A stretch of 64,000 nucleotides of DNA from Dyadobacter sp. LHD-138. GTDB taxonomy: Bacteria; Bacteroidota; Bacteroidia; Cytophagales; Spirosomataceae. The notes below the pieces were generated by a model. It did no database searches and had not been told where the DNA came from. It was given only the letters and a program-made list of their open reading frames with translations. The position numbers were made by a program, and so were the translations under genes. Of this stretch, positions 28,111-37,879 are shown in pieces. Location of the stretch: the NCBI RefSeq assembly GCF_030929615.1, contig NZ_JAVFVU010000019.1, positions 1 through 64,000 on the forward strand, given 5' to 3'. Each line of letters starts with the position of its first letter. The first letter of the stretch is position 1.

Positions 28111-28601
28111 AAGATTAAAGAGGTTAAGTTTTAGGGAAAAAATAAGTTTAAAGATAAAAGCGTCAACACTGAGCGTGCCCCTTTTCAAAAGTTGACTTCT
28201 TTGGTTTATAAACGATAAAAATTTAGTTGCTGGTCGAAGCTATGATTTACAGTTTTGGCCTACCCGGTTTCGTCTTTCGAAGGTATTTAAAATCGAGAAT
28301 CCTGTTGATAAACGCATTGCTCGTACCAGGAATAATTCCAGAGCATATTTTATTGACGGGTTAAAAGGGAGGGGATTAACAGATTTATGAAAGAGAGAAG
28401 TACCCGTTTGATACTGTATTTTGCGGTTTCAAATACACTGAATTTCCTGTTTAGGAACTGGGTATTTTTAAGTGCTTTTGGGGCTTGAACTTTAATTTTG
28501 CATTGTTTTGCCGTTTAATAAGTGACGAAGTAATTTGATATAAATTTGTACAATTAAATATATCTTTATTGTAGTATTTGTCTCAAAAGGATAATACATC
28601 A
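28111..28601. other. Gene-free AT-rich stretch
   Basis: About 490 bp without a frame of coding character on either strand and without an obvious terminator. A TAAATTTG at about 28550 fits a -7 box but lacks a -33 TTG at the correct distance; it could have driven the decayed gene that follows. Confidence 0.4.
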
Positions 28602-29386
28602 TGAAAGCATCCCCTTCAATCTTAACTACTCAAACCTATGAAAGCTCTTCAGTTCAATCCAGGAAATCCACCTCGGTATCGATTTCTTCGCCCTGACAAT
28701 TGTTACGCCAAATCTTCGTGATTTAAGGGTGATTTAAATTTTCGGAAAAATATTCTTCATGCTTTTACATAACAATGCTATTTCCAGGGACGAGGATTTT
28801 CTTGCCTGGGAAGATGGAGCTGTTTGTTACGATATAGATTTGTACAGTTGATCGTATAAACATAATCGTTCGTATATGTTTGCTTGGCTATTTAGGAAAC
28901 CAGCCTTCCTTGTCAACCCTTTTTATATATGGATACGCAAATCTGAAAGCTTCATGTCAATAAAGAATACCGGGAAGTAATGCATATGTGCAAAGTTATG
29001 CGGATGAACCGGAAACAGACAGTTTTGAGAATCCGGCATTTATCTGGAAGGTTCTTCAGGATATTCCGTCATCAAGTAGGCCTCATTACAAATTTAGCTA
29101 TGATTACCGGATCTTGAAACCGGACGGAAAGGTCGTAAGGGTTTTAGTTCAAAATGCTGTTTTACAGCAGGATAGTAAGGTGGATGTCACGCATTTACTG
29201 GGCGTCTGCAATGACATCACGCAGTGGAAAAGAAATGGGACCCAGCTTGCTGCTCTCACTTCAGTGATGGACAAGAAATTTTCCCTTTTCAGCTCAGATA
29301 GCACCACGGCCATTAAGCCTGAAATAATCCTGAGCAAACGTGAACTGGAAATTGTAAAACTAATGGGTGGGGAGATGAGTCGGTAG
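28602..29386 (+). pseudogene. Decayed PAS / LuxR-type regulator
   Basis: The only long frame (28988-29386) encodes a PAS-like C-terminal half (FSYDYRILKPDGKVVRVLVQ and GVCNDITQWKRN) followed by the start of a LuxR HTH (LSKRELEIVKLMGGEMS), which stops after the first helix. Upstream, short pieces in different frames look like its missing N-terminal part: RFLRPDNCYAKSS, FKGDLNFRKNILHAFT, AISRDEDFLAWEDGAVCYDI and HVNKEYREVM. Stops and frame changes separate them. I read this as a response gene broken at both ends; the first 31-codon fragment from 28602 is the least certain part. Confidence 0.6.
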
Positions 29387-29644
29387 TCTTGTGAAATTTC
29401 ATTAAAGAAAAAGCGTATGTTAGTATCAGATTTAACAAAAGGACCATCCGTTATCCAAATAAAAAACATAACTTCAATGACGCAACTCACCGTTATATCT
29501 GCTCCACGTTTCCCATAGTAGAACGCACTTGATTTCTTGAATGGAACGAGCAGGACCATGTCAGGTGTTGGACCAATACAAATTTTACCAGTGCATTTCA
29601 TGTTTTTCCACCAGATCAAAAAAACAGTTATAAAATAACCAACC

Positions 29645-30094
29645 ATGGCTACACAAATCACTCCGCATTTCACGATGGAAGAGATGCTTACGAGCCAAAC
29701 CGCGATCAGGTTTAGGTATAGCGAACAATTTACTCCTCCCAACAACGTGAAACAAAGCTTAACGGCGCTTTGTCAGCATGTATTGGAACCGATTCGCGTG
29801 GCTCTTGCTAAGCCAATTCGGGTGTCAAGCGGATATCGATGTCTACGAGTAAACACTAAAATCGGCGGAGCGCGAAACAGTCAGCATATAGATGGAGAAG
29901 CTGCCGATATTCAGGTACTTAGTATGACGGTAGAGGAATTATACCAATTTATCAAGGCCGGGAACTTTCCCTATGACCAGCTCATACAGGAATTCGATTC
30001 ATGGGTGCATGTTTCATTCGGGCCAAGAAACAGAAGGCAGTCGCTCAGAGCGGTAAAGCTTGGGAATGGTCACACCAAATATTTACCCGGGTAA
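29645..30094 (+). CDS. Peptidase M15-type (D-Ala-D-Ala carboxypeptidase-like) protein
   Basis: A 149-residue single-domain zinc peptidase of the M15A/Peptidase_M15_3 group, which cut peptidoglycan stem peptides. Zinc and active-site motifs are present: SSGYRCLRVNTKIGGARNSQ, then HIDGEAADIQ (His and Asp ligands), and SWVHVSFGP (third His). It has no signal peptide, like phage endolysin-type members. It precedes two genes on the same strand that may belong with it. It could be a phage remnant or a toxin-like effector. Confidence 0.85.
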   Translation: MATQITPHFTMEEMLTSQTAIRFRYSEQFTPPNNVKQSLTALCQHVLEPIRVALAKPIRVSSGYRCLRVNTKIGGARNSQHIDGEAADIQVLSMTVEELYQFIKAGNFPYDQLIQEFDSWVHVSFGPRNRRQSLRAVKLGNGHTKYLPG

Positions 30095-30218
30095 GTCTCC
30101 TTGCATTCACTCTTGCTTTGGTAATAATACATCATTGACTAGTGGTAGCGGTTCTTTAACAAGTTCATACTTTAGCTCAACTGGTATTTTGGCCTTTTAC
30201 TAAAAAACAATTCGTATC

Positions 30219-31361
30219 ATGAACCTCCTTGACATCCCCATCGTATCCACTGCAATCGCCATAGTTATTAGCTGGGCGCTGTATGCCTTGTTTTGCAGTT
30301 ATGTTCACGAGGCCCTGGTGCAGATCAAGGCGGAGCGTGGCCGGTTTATGAAGAATTATCTCTACTTACAATTGATGGATAATGCTAATGGAATTAACTG
30401 GGCCGAAAAACTTTATTCGCATGGAACAATTGATCTGCTGAGCCGCGATCCGAAGAAACCTACCAATGATATTTCTCCAAGATTATTTGCTGAAACCTTA
30501 ATAGAGGTGGTGGGGAGTTCTCAGTTGGTACAAAATCGGGTTGAAGAATTAAAAAATGAAAAGTGGGTAGTTTCCTACAAGTCTAAGGTTCTCAGTGATT
30601 TCAAGTTTGGTACGCAGATATTAAATCCCAGTGATCTGGTATCACTTTTTAGGCAGGCCATGCATAGCGCCGAATTAAAAACGCTCCCTGGAAAAGACGG
30701 TGAAGCATTCAACGAAGCAGAACTTTACGGCCATTTAACCGAGTACCTGGAAAACTGGTTTGGAGAACTGACCGGGCGTCTCACGTTATGGTACAAAAAG
30801 AAAACCCGGGAAAGATTATTCTACCTTGGCGTACTGATCGGGATCATTATTAATGTGGATAGTCTTCAGCTCTTTTCTTTTTACGAAGAGAACCCGGTGG
30901 CGAAGGCAGCCATAATCCAGTATTACGAAGATCATCCGGAAATATTCCTGCCTGACCAGGATAGCGCCACCGATCTGGCGGGCGAAAGGCGTGTACCGCA
31001 AACCGTTCCGGAGTCTGCAGGCGTCACTACGGGTATTATACGGAACAGTGCCGACAGTACAAAACTGGATAGTCTTGTAAAAACAAAGCGGTCTGAAAAC
31101 TCTATAGAAAATTCAAAAGCAATGGCTGGAGAGGACAGCCTCGATGTTTCAACGATCCGATTAATAAAATCGATGGACAGTCTTATTGTTTCCTCAAAAT
31201 TACCCGTGGGATGGAAGTATAATTTGATTGTAAGAAGAGCTGAAATGGATTGGGGAGACTACTTGCTGAAGATATTAGGGATCCTGATCTCAGGGTTTGC
31301 GGCCAGTTTCGGCGCACCATTTTGGTTTGATTTATTGAAAAAAGCGACCTCCAAAATCTAA
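30219..31361 (+). CDS. Unknown membrane protein with three spans
   Basis: A 380-residue protein I do not recognise. Hydrophobic spans are at about 8-30 (IVSTAIAIVISWALYALFCSY), 200-216 (LFYLGVLIGIIINVDSL) and 347-370 (LLKILGILISGFAASFGAPFWFDLL). Between spans 1 and 2 is a helical soluble part with DPKKPTNDISPRLFAETLIE, and between 2 and 3 a Ser/Asp-rich part. The C-terminal GAPFWFDLLKK end is distinctive. It is followed 11 bp later by the amidohydrolase and preceded by the M15 peptidase, so the three may form one accessory unit. Confidence 0.65.
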   Translation: MNLLDIPIVSTAIAIVISWALYALFCSYVHEALVQIKAERGRFMKNYLYLQLMDNANGINWAEKLYSHGTIDLLSRDPKKPTNDISPRLFAETLIEVVGSSQLVQNRVEELKNEKWVVSYKSKVLSDFKFGTQILNPSDLVSLFRQAMHSAELKTLPGKDGEAFNEAELYGHLTEYLENWFGELTGRLTLWYKKKTRERLFYLGVLIGIIINVDSLQLFSFYEENPVAKAAIIQYYEDHPEIFLPDQDSATDLAGERRVPQTVPESAGVTTGIIRNSADSTKLDSLVKTKRSENSIENSKAMAGEDSLDVSTIRLIKSMDSLIVSSKLPVGWKYNLIVRRAEMDWGDYLLKILGILISGFAASFGAPFWFDLLKKATSKI

Positions 31362-31372
31362 AAATTGAAGCC

Positions 31373-32647
31373 ATGCAATTCTTTAATGTTCATAGCCACG
31401 TTTTTAATATCCGGAATGCTCCGAAGAACTTTCTTAGTCTGTTTCTTCCGGATGTCGCCGCGAATCTCATTGATAAGTTAACAAACACGGATGTAGGATC
31501 AACCGCTTTTGGTTTTCTCTTGTCAAAATTCGGTGGTAACCTGGGTAAAAGGTATGCCAGTTTTTTACAAGTTGGAAAAAGCCGGAATCAACGGGAAATT
31601 TTCGAAACTTTAAGAAAGCAATATGACGATCCGCATTTGAAAATTGTGGCCCTGACCATGTACATGGAAAAATGCGGAGCGGGCCCATCCGATACGGGAT
31701 ATGAAGGTCAATTAGAAGGCATCCTTGAAGTGAAAAAGGAAAATCCAGACAATCTGCTCGTCTTTTTAGGCATTGATCCGCGATGGAAAAGTACGGGTAG
31801 GGAATTGAAAGAGACGGTCGAACGGTATTTTGAAAATAAAATTCATGTTAATGCCGAGCGCTCGGTATATCCTTTTGTGGGTTTAAAAATCTATCCAAGC
31901 CTGGGTTTTTATGCCTTTGATGAAAAACTAAAAGAAACCTTTGAGTGGGCTGCAGAAAAAGGCGTGCCTGTTTTGAGCCATTGTAGTTACCTTGGAGGGA
32001 TCTACTCGAATGATACCAACCATGTTAACAGCAGCCTTAACCCATTGGATGTTTACAGCGGTCAGCAATATTCCGTGAATTTTGGACCAGGTACCCCGCC
32101 GCCGGTACCCGATCAATCATGGAATTTTTTTAAATGGATCTTAGGTCAAACGGATAATTTGCGGAACCTAAATACCTGTTCGTATTTTTTGGAACCTGCC
32201 AGTTACCGGACGCTCGTGGATTACTTCTCAAAAAAGGAAAAACCGTTAAAGATCTGCCTGGCTCATTTTGGTGGAGAGGATCATGTTTTAAATGAATTTA
32301 ATGGGAATGCGGCGGGTCCCATTGTTGGGATGGTTCAACAGAACTGGTGTGCCCAGATTAAGGATCTTATCACGAAGTATCCTAATGTTTACACGGATAT
32401 TGCTTATGCGGTTGGCAACCCGAAGACTCATAATGCATTTCTGAATGATTTGAGTGGCCCCAAATTAAAATCAAAGATGATGTTTGGTACTGATTTTTTT
32501 ATGACAGAGCGGGTTCTGCCGGAAAAGGATGATTATGCGACTTTTAAAAAGACCGCACTGGCCCGGCAGGTAGGAACAAGTAATGCCTGGGAAATCATGG
32601 CATCGCAGAATGTACAGGCTTTTTTGGCGAGCGCATATTACCCCTGA
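31373..32647 (+). CDS. Amidohydrolase family protein
   Basis: A 424-residue TIM-barrel metal-dependent hydrolase of the amidohydrolase_2 type. The N-terminal HxH motif is NVHSHVFN; further candidate ligands are PVLSHCSYLGG, ICLAHFGGEDH and the C-terminal MMFGTDFF with the catalytic Asp. No signal peptide, so it should be cytosolic. It is closely linked (11 bp) to the unknown membrane protein upstream. The substrate is not predictable; family members hydrolyse or decarboxylate varied small molecules. Confidence 0.75.
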   Translation: MQFFNVHSHVFNIRNAPKNFLSLFLPDVAANLIDKLTNTDVGSTAFGFLLSKFGGNLGKRYASFLQVGKSRNQREIFETLRKQYDDPHLKIVALTMYMEKCGAGPSDTGYEGQLEGILEVKKENPDNLLVFLGIDPRWKSTGRELKETVERYFENKIHVNAERSVYPFVGLKIYPSLGFYAFDEKLKETFEWAAEKGVPVLSHCSYLGGIYSNDTNHVNSSLNPLDVYSGQQYSVNFGPGTPPPVPDQSWNFFKWILGQTDNLRNLNTCSYFLEPASYRTLVDYFSKKEKPLKICLAHFGGEDHVLNEFNGNAAGPIVGMVQQNWCAQIKDLITKYPNVYTDIAYAVGNPKTHNAFLNDLSGPKLKSKMMFGTDFFMTERVLPEKDDYATFKKTALARQVGTSNAWEIMASQNVQAFLASAYYP

Positions 32648-32789
32648 TTCAAGTCCAGGCAGTAACTTTCCGCTGCCTGATTCAATGTTTACATGAATAT
32701 CGTTTTTTGAAAAACATGAACAGGACCCTGGCATGATTATATTTGCTCCCAAACCACACGCAAAATAATCACGCAAACGGGAGCCCTAC

Positions 32790-33707
32790 ATGAAACAAAT
32801 TAAATTCATCTTCGAACTATTAGCGGAAAGTTTTACTGAATTCATGAATGATAATGGCCTGAAACTTAGTGCGGCCTTGTCGTATTACACCGTGTTTTCG
32901 CTGGCGCCGATGTTGCTTGTGATCATTTCGGTATGCAGTCTGTTTTTTGGGCGTGATGCCATTCAGGGTGAATTGTTTGACCAGATCCGCGGATTGGTAG
33001 GAGATAATGCCGCCGCTCAGTTACAGGAAATTTTAAAAAACGCGCAGGTTTCTAACAAATCCGATGTTGCTGCGGTGATAGGTCTCGGCACTTTGTTGCT
33101 GGGAGCCACCGGGGTTTTTGCCGAAATTCAGGATTCAATCAATTACATATGGTCGATAAAGGCAAAACCAAAGAAAGGCTGGCTGCAATATCTGAAAAAC
33201 AGGCTGCTGTCGTTTTCGATCATTCTTACGCTGGGGTTCCTGCTGCTGGTTTCGCTGGGTGTCAATGCGATGGTGGATATTCTCAGCTCGCAGCTCGCGA
33301 AGTATTTTTCCGAAGCTTCTGTTATCCTGTTTTATATCGTGAACCTGGCCATTGTTCTGGCTATTATCACGGCACTTTTTACCGTTATTTTCAAAGTTCT
33401 TCCCGATGGTTATTTACGTTGGAAGGAATGTCTGGTAGGCGCAGGATTTACCGCAACGCTGTTTCTGATTGGTAAATTTGTGATCAGTTTTTACATCGGA
33501 AAAGCGGATTTGGGCGCTACGTATGGCACTTCTGCATCGATCGTCATCCTGCTTACCTGGGTATATTATTCCTCCATTATCCTCTATTTTGGGGCCGAAT
33601 TTACAAAGGTTTATGCCAAACTGGATGGTATCGCAATTGCCCCGAATGCGCAGGCAGTTCTGGTGATCAGAAAGGAAATTGATAAAGAAACGGGCAAAGT
33701 GATTTAA
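32790..33707 (+). CDS. YihY/BrkB family inner-membrane protein
   Basis: A 305-residue protein with six hydrophobic helices, for example LSAALSYYTVFSLAPMLLVI, VAAVIGLGTLLLGATGVFAE, IVNLAIVLAIITALFTVIF and SIVILLTWVYYSSIILYFGAE. The motif LSYYTVFSLAPM and the FG-AEFTK end define the YihY (formerly wrongly called ribonuclease BN) family. Members are annotated as virulence or envelope transport proteins; the biochemical role is not established. Convergent with sppA across a shared terminator. Confidence 0.93.
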   Translation: MKQIKFIFELLAESFTEFMNDNGLKLSAALSYYTVFSLAPMLLVIISVCSLFFGRDAIQGELFDQIRGLVGDNAAAQLQEILKNAQVSNKSDVAAVIGLGTLLLGATGVFAEIQDSINYIWSIKAKPKKGWLQYLKNRLLSFSIILTLGFLLLVSLGVNAMVDILSSQLAKYFSEASVILFYIVNLAIVLAIITALFTVIFKVLPDGYLRWKECLVGAGFTATLFLIGKFVISFYIGKADLGATYGTSASIVILLTWVYYSSIILYFGAEFTKVYAKLDGIAIAPNAQAVLVIRKEIDKETGKVI

Positions 33708-33729
33708 CCAATACCTGGTTGCTACAATC

Positions 33730-33776
33730 ATAAACAAAAATCCCTGACCGGCTAGCGATCAGGAATTTTTGTTTAT
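33730..33776. terminator. Bidirectional terminator between BrkB-family gene and sppA
   Basis: ATAAACAAAAATCCCTGA and TCAGGAATTTTTGTTTAT form an 18-position stem with one mismatch, with A-rich and T-rich flanks, so it can end transcription from both convergent genes. Confidence 0.9.
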
Positions 33777-33792
33777 AATGATTTCTTATTCG

Positions 33793-35574
33793 TTACCGGA
33801 TCACTAATTCAAACGGCATTCTGGTTTGCATGCCGCCCATATTCATTAGTTTTTTGTACATTTTAACATAAGAAGAAAGCTCTCCAAGATTTTTGTTCAT
33901 CGCTTTTTCTTCGGATCCGCCAATAAATCTTTCGATTAAATCTTCAATTGGTCGTTTCTTTTCAGGGTAATAACGAACGCGATAGTCACCTTCTTTTAAT
34001 TTAGCGGCTTTTGCGGCTATTTTGATGGCATCGTCAACGCCTCCGAGTACGTCAACCAGTCCGTTGGCTTTGGCCTCAACACCCGACCAAACACGTCCCT
34101 GAGCAAGACTTCTTAATTTTTCAACGGGCATTTTTCTGCCGGCTGCCGCTTTTTTCGTGAAAGAGTCATAACCTTCATTAACACTTTTCTGGATCATGGA
34201 TTTTTCAAAATCGGTCATGTCGCGTGTCGTGGTTGGCCAGTCAGCGTGCGGACTGGTTTTTACCGCATCAAAGGTCACGCCCAACTTATTGTTCATGAAA
34301 TCTTTCACATTGAAAATAAGACCAAAAATCCCAATGGAACCCGTGATGGTGTTAGGTTGTGCAACAATCGTATCGCAACCCATCGCCATATAATATCCTC
34401 CCGAGGCAGCTACGTCAGACATCGAAGCGATCACCGGTTTTTTCTTCGCCGTAAGCTGGATTTCACGCCACATCACATCAGATGCCAGCGCGCTTCCGCC
34501 CGGAGAATTGATACGGATGACAATGGCTTTGATTTTGTCATTGTCACGCACTTTTTTCAGTTCCTTCACAAAATCATCCGAGCCGATTGACTCATCACTT
34601 CCTTTGCCGGAATTAATTTCACCTTCGGCTACCAAAACGCCGATACGGTTATTAAAATCGCCTTCTTCCGGCGTTACATCCGATTGGAGATACTTGTCAA
34701 CACCAACGTAAGAAATATTGTCGTCTTCCTTGATGCTCAGGCTTTTTTTGATACTTCCTTCGAATTCGTCCCAATAACCAAGGTTTGTCACGAGTTTGTT
34801 TGAAAGTGCAGCCTGTGGATTATCAATCGTTAAAGAATCTGCAAAACGTTTCAGCGCGTCAGTAGGGATGTTGCGGGAATTGGAAATATTGGTCAGGAAG
34901 TTGCCATAAATAGCTCCGATCAGTTCAGAAGATTGTTTTTTGCTAGCCTCGCTCATATCCTGACGGGAAAACATTTCAATAGCACTTTTGAACTCGCCGA
35001 CACGGAAAACTTCCGGTTTTATTTCAAGTTTATCAAACGTTCCTTTGAAAAAGCTGTATTCGGCCGACATCCCGTTCCACTCGATACCACCGGCTGGATT
35101 CAGGTAAATTTTATCAGCCACAGATGCCAAATAATATCCTTTTTCAGAATACGATTCGCCATAGGTAACAACAAATTTCTTAGACTTTTTGAATTCAAGA
35201 AGCTGGTTTCTGATCTCTTCCAGTGTTGCCCAACCCGCTTGTGGGCCTTCTGTTTTTAAATAGATACCTTTTATTTTGCTGTCATGCTGGGCACTTTTCA
35301 ACGCCTCAACAATGTCTTTCAACCCTGTTACATTTTCATTGCCGGTAAAAGGACCGCCCAGATCCGATAGCGGATTTTCAACACCCACTTCCTGGATCGG
35401 TTTATTCAGATCGAGTTTCAGGATTGATTTGTCTTCAACAACCACTTTTTCATCGGATGAAAAAGCGGATCCGATACCTGCGAGGATCACAAAGGACAGG
35501 AAAATGAAAATAAAAATGCCGACCAGCGTTGCGAAGACATACTTAAGGAACTGTAACATACGGATATATAGCAA
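33793..35574 (-). CDS. sppA: Signal peptide peptidase SppA, 67K type
   Basis: Membrane-bound serine protease that degrades cleaved signal peptides. The 593-residue double-domain form has an N-terminal anchor (YVFATLVGIFIFIFLSFVI). In the first domain the Lys of the Ser-Lys dyad is expected near GESYSEKGYYLASVADKIYL; in the second domain the nucleophile lies in MSDVAASGGYYMAMGCDTIV followed by NTITGSIGIFG. INSPGGSALASDVM is another conserved block. Stand-alone gene; convergent with the BrkB-family gene. Confidence 0.95.
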   Translation of the reverse strand: MLYIRMLQFLKYVFATLVGIFIFIFLSFVILAGIGSAFSSDEKVVVEDKSILKLDLNKPIQEVGVENPLSDLGGPFTGNENVTGLKDIVEALKSAQHDSKIKGIYLKTEGPQAGWATLEEIRNQLLEFKKSKKFVVTYGESYSEKGYYLASVADKIYLNPAGGIEWNGMSAEYSFFKGTFDKLEIKPEVFRVGEFKSAIEMFSRQDMSEASKKQSSELIGAIYGNFLTNISNSRNIPTDALKRFADSLTIDNPQAALSNKLVTNLGYWDEFEGSIKKSLSIKEDDNISYVGVDKYLQSDVTPEEGDFNNRIGVLVAEGEINSGKGSDESIGSDDFVKELKKVRDNDKIKAIVIRINSPGGSALASDVMWREIQLTAKKKPVIASMSDVAASGGYYMAMGCDTIVAQPNTITGSIGIFGLIFNVKDFMNNKLGVTFDAVKTSPHADWPTTTRDMTDFEKSMIQKSVNEGYDSFTKKAAAGRKMPVEKLRSLAQGRVWSGVEAKANGLVDVLGGVDDAIKIAAKAAKLKEGDYRVRYYPEKKRPIEDLIERFIGGSEEKAMNKNLGELSSYVKMYKKLMNMGGMQTRMPFELVIR

Positions 35575-35769
35575 TGAGTTTAAAATTCAGAGATATGGTG
35601 TTAACAAAATTAACTATTTATTATGCCAGATCGTGTATGAAATAATGTTCGAAGGTAATTTTAGCGAAATGAGTGGTAAAATTTCTATGTCAATTTTTTT
35701 TTCTATTTATTTACCGCAAGTCCTCAGAGAAGCTCTATCGGATTCTTTATTTTTGTATAAAATACGGTA

Positions 35770-36273
35770 ATGAAAAAAACATTGATACTTGTGCGCCATG
35801 CCGCAGCCGAAGACCAGAAACTCATGGTTCGGGATTTTGAACGGGAATTACTTGGAAAAGGGAAAACCGACGCTTCTGCAATGGGACGGTGGCTTGTGAG
35901 TAAAAATATAAATCCGGACCGTTTTGTTTCCAGCGCTGCTGCGCGTGCCCACCAGACTGCCGTGATTATGGCCGATCAGCTGCAATTTCAGGCGGGATCA
36001 ATTGTTTTGGAGGACTTTTTATACGATGGAGGCCCGCGTGGCTATCTGAGCGTGGTGAATGCGATACCAAGTGAAAGCCAGGTCGTGGCTTTGTTCGGGC
36101 ATAATCCGGACATCACTTATTTCGCTGAATATCTTTCTGGTAAGGATCTTGACTCGATGTCAAAATGCAGCCTTGTGATCATTGAATTTGAAAATCTGGA
36201 ATGGGCTGAAATCTCTGCCAAAACCGGAAAATTTGTTTTATACATGTCCCCAAGAGAACTTCGGGAATCTTAA
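35770..36273 (+). CDS. SixA-type histidine phosphatase
   Basis: A 167-residue phosphoglycerate-mutase-like histidine phosphatase. LVRHAAAEDQ at residues 7-16 is the RH(G/A) phosphohistidine motif, and ALFGHNPDITYFAEYLSG contains the second catalytic His. Small size and sequence layout match SixA, which dephosphorylates phosphohistidine proteins in E. coli; the target here is unknown. A possible -7 box TATTTTTG lies at 35748-35755. The next small gene follows after 5 bp. Confidence 0.9.
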   Translation: MKKTLILVRHAAAEDQKLMVRDFERELLGKGKTDASAMGRWLVSKNINPDRFVSSAAARAHQTAVIMADQLQFQAGSIVLEDFLYDGGPRGYLSVVNAIPSESQVVALFGHNPDITYFAEYLSGKDLDSMSKCSLVIIEFENLEWAEISAKTGKFVLYMSPRELRES

Positions 36274-36278
36274 TACTA

Positions 36279-36482
36279 ATGGAAAAGCCAAACCGAAACC
36301 GTCGGATCTTTATAATCGTATTTATACTTTTCGTTTCGCTTTTTGTCTACATTTCCTATGACATGGCGAGCAGGACAACAGCCCCGTGGAACAAACCAAA
36401 ACAGCTTGACCGGGCTTTGCCGGGAGACCTGCCAAAAGCAGATACATTGGGGCTGGACTCCCTGTTGAACGAAGTTAAATAA
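36279..36482 (+). CDS. Small single-span membrane protein
   Basis: A 67-residue protein with a basic N terminus, one membrane span (IFIIVFILFVSLFVYISYDM) and an extracytoplasmic tail (RTTAPWNKPKQLDRALPGDL). It follows the SixA-like gene by 5 bp and its stop codon directly abuts that of the convergent xerD. Probably co-expressed with the phosphatase. I do not recognise the family. Confidence 0.7.
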   Translation: MEKPNRNRRIFIIVFILFVSLFVYISYDMASRTTAPWNKPKQLDRALPGDLPKADTLGLDSLLNEVK

Positions 36483-37379
36483 TTAAGATCTGGGATGAAA
36501 TTCTGTGATGATCTGCCGTAAATAATCACGGTCCAGATGGGTGTAAATTTCTGTGGTTGTGATGGATTCGTGGCCCAGCATTTCCTGAACGGCGCGCAAA
36601 CTAGCGCCGCCTTCAATCAGGTGCGTGGCAAAGGAATGCCGGAACGTATGCGGACTTACATTCTTGGAAATTCCAGCTTTTTCGGCTACATCTTTGATGA
36701 TCAGGAACACCATAACCCGTGAAAGCTGGCCGCCACGCCTGTTTAAGAAGAGAATGTCTTCGCTGTCTTTTTTTACCTCGATCTCGCTGCGAACATGGTC
36801 CAGATAGAGCTGTGTGTATTTAATGGCCTCTTTTCCAATGGGGACGAGCCTTACCTTGTCGCCTTTTCCCAGGATGCGGATAAATCCAATGTCAAAATAA
36901 CAGAAAGTAAGCTGCAAGCCGACTAACTCTGAAACCCGGAGTCCGGAGCTATACAAAACTTCGATGATTGCCCTGTTACGGGTTCCCTCCGGTGTGGAAT
37001 GATCGATGGATTGAAGCATTTGCTCGATTTCTTCATAAGAAAGTACGTCGGGAAGTTTGCGTGGCAAACGCGGCGCTTCAATCAATTCCGTGGGATCTTC
37101 CGTAATTTCATTTTCAAGTAAAAGGTATTTATAAAACGCTTTAATGCCGGAAAGCATCCTCGCTTGTGTGTGTGCCGACAAACCCAGATCGGACAAATAT
37201 TTTAAAAATGCGAGTAAATGTTCCTCTTTTATGTCAACGGGAGAGAGGTTTATTGCTGCCAATTCAAGATATTCAGCAAGTTTTTCCGTGTCCCGGACGT
37301 AAGCCTGGACCGAATTGTCGGAAAATGACCTTTCCAGGCGGAGATAATTTTTAAAATGTTTGATGTAGCTTTGCCACAT
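36483..37379 (-). CDS. xerD: Site-specific tyrosine recombinase XerD-type
   Basis: Resolves chromosome dimers at dif with a XerC partner. The 298-residue protein has an N-terminal SAM-like core-binding domain (1-100) and a complete catalytic domain: Arg in SSGLRVSELVGL, Lys in ILGKGDKVRLVPIG, HTFRHSFATHLIEGG, and LGHESITTTEIYTHL with the nucleophilic Tyr. All six residues are present, in contrast to the prophage integrase at 40.9 kb. XerC versus XerD cannot be separated with certainty from sequence alone. Confidence 0.92.
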   Translation of the reverse strand: MWQSYIKHFKNYLRLERSFSDNSVQAYVRDTEKLAEYLELAAINLSPVDIKEEHLLAFLKYLSDLGLSAHTQARMLSGIKAFYKYLLLENEITEDPTELIEAPRLPRKLPDVLSYEEIEQMLQSIDHSTPEGTRNRAIIEVLYSSGLRVSELVGLQLTFCYFDIGFIRILGKGDKVRLVPIGKEAIKYTQLYLDHVRSEIEVKKDSEDILFLNRRGGQLSRVMVFLIIKDVAEKAGISKNVSPHTFRHSFATHLIEGGASLRAVQEMLGHESITTTEIYTHLDRDYLRQIITEFHPRS

Positions 37380-37459
37380 AGTCAGACTGGTGAATTCCTG
37401 ATGGGTGAATGTTAGTTCACAAATTGTTTTATCATGTAAATGTAAGGCCCGATCCTTGT

Positions 37460-37876
37460 ATGAAAAAAATATTAATTCTCAATGGTCCTAATCTTAATCT
37501 TTTAGGCACGCGCGAACCAACTGTTTATGGCAGTCAAACGTTTGAAGACTATTTCAAAACTTTGAAAGCGGAATTTCCCAACACACAGTTACATTATTAC
37601 CAGTCCAACCACGAGGGCGATTTAATCGATAAAATCCACGAAACAGGTTTTACTTTTGACGGAATTATAGTCAATGCCGGTGGTTACTCCCATACTTCCA
37701 TCGCGCTGGCCGATGCGTTATCGGCTGTGACCACGCCAGCTGTGGAAGTCCATATTTCGAACATCCACGCGCGCGAATCTTTCCGCCACCATAGTTTCTT
37801 GACCAACCGCTGCAAAGGCATGATCTGCGGACTGGGGCTAAAAGGTTATGAACTTGCCGTAAGATATTTCCTTTAA
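37460..37876 (+). CDS. aroQ: 3-dehydroquinate dehydratase, type II
   Basis: Third step of the shikimate pathway, 3-dehydroquinate to 3-dehydroshikimate. The 138-residue flavodoxin-like enzyme starts at KKILILNGPNLNLLGTREP; the catalytic Tyr is in TVYGSQTFE, followed by IVNAGGYSHTSIALADAL and EVHISNIHARESFRHHS with the catalytic His. I start at the ATG at 37460, since the 17-residue upstream extension does not fit the family. Its stop lies 3 bp from the convergent carboxypeptidase stop. Confidence 0.96.
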   Translation: MKKILILNGPNLNLLGTREPTVYGSQTFEDYFKTLKAEFPNTQLHYYQSNHEGDLIDKIHETGFTFDGIIVNAGGYSHTSIALADALSAVTTPAVEVHISNIHARESFRHHSFLTNRCKGMICGLGLKGYELAVRYFL

Positions 37877-37879
37877 AAT

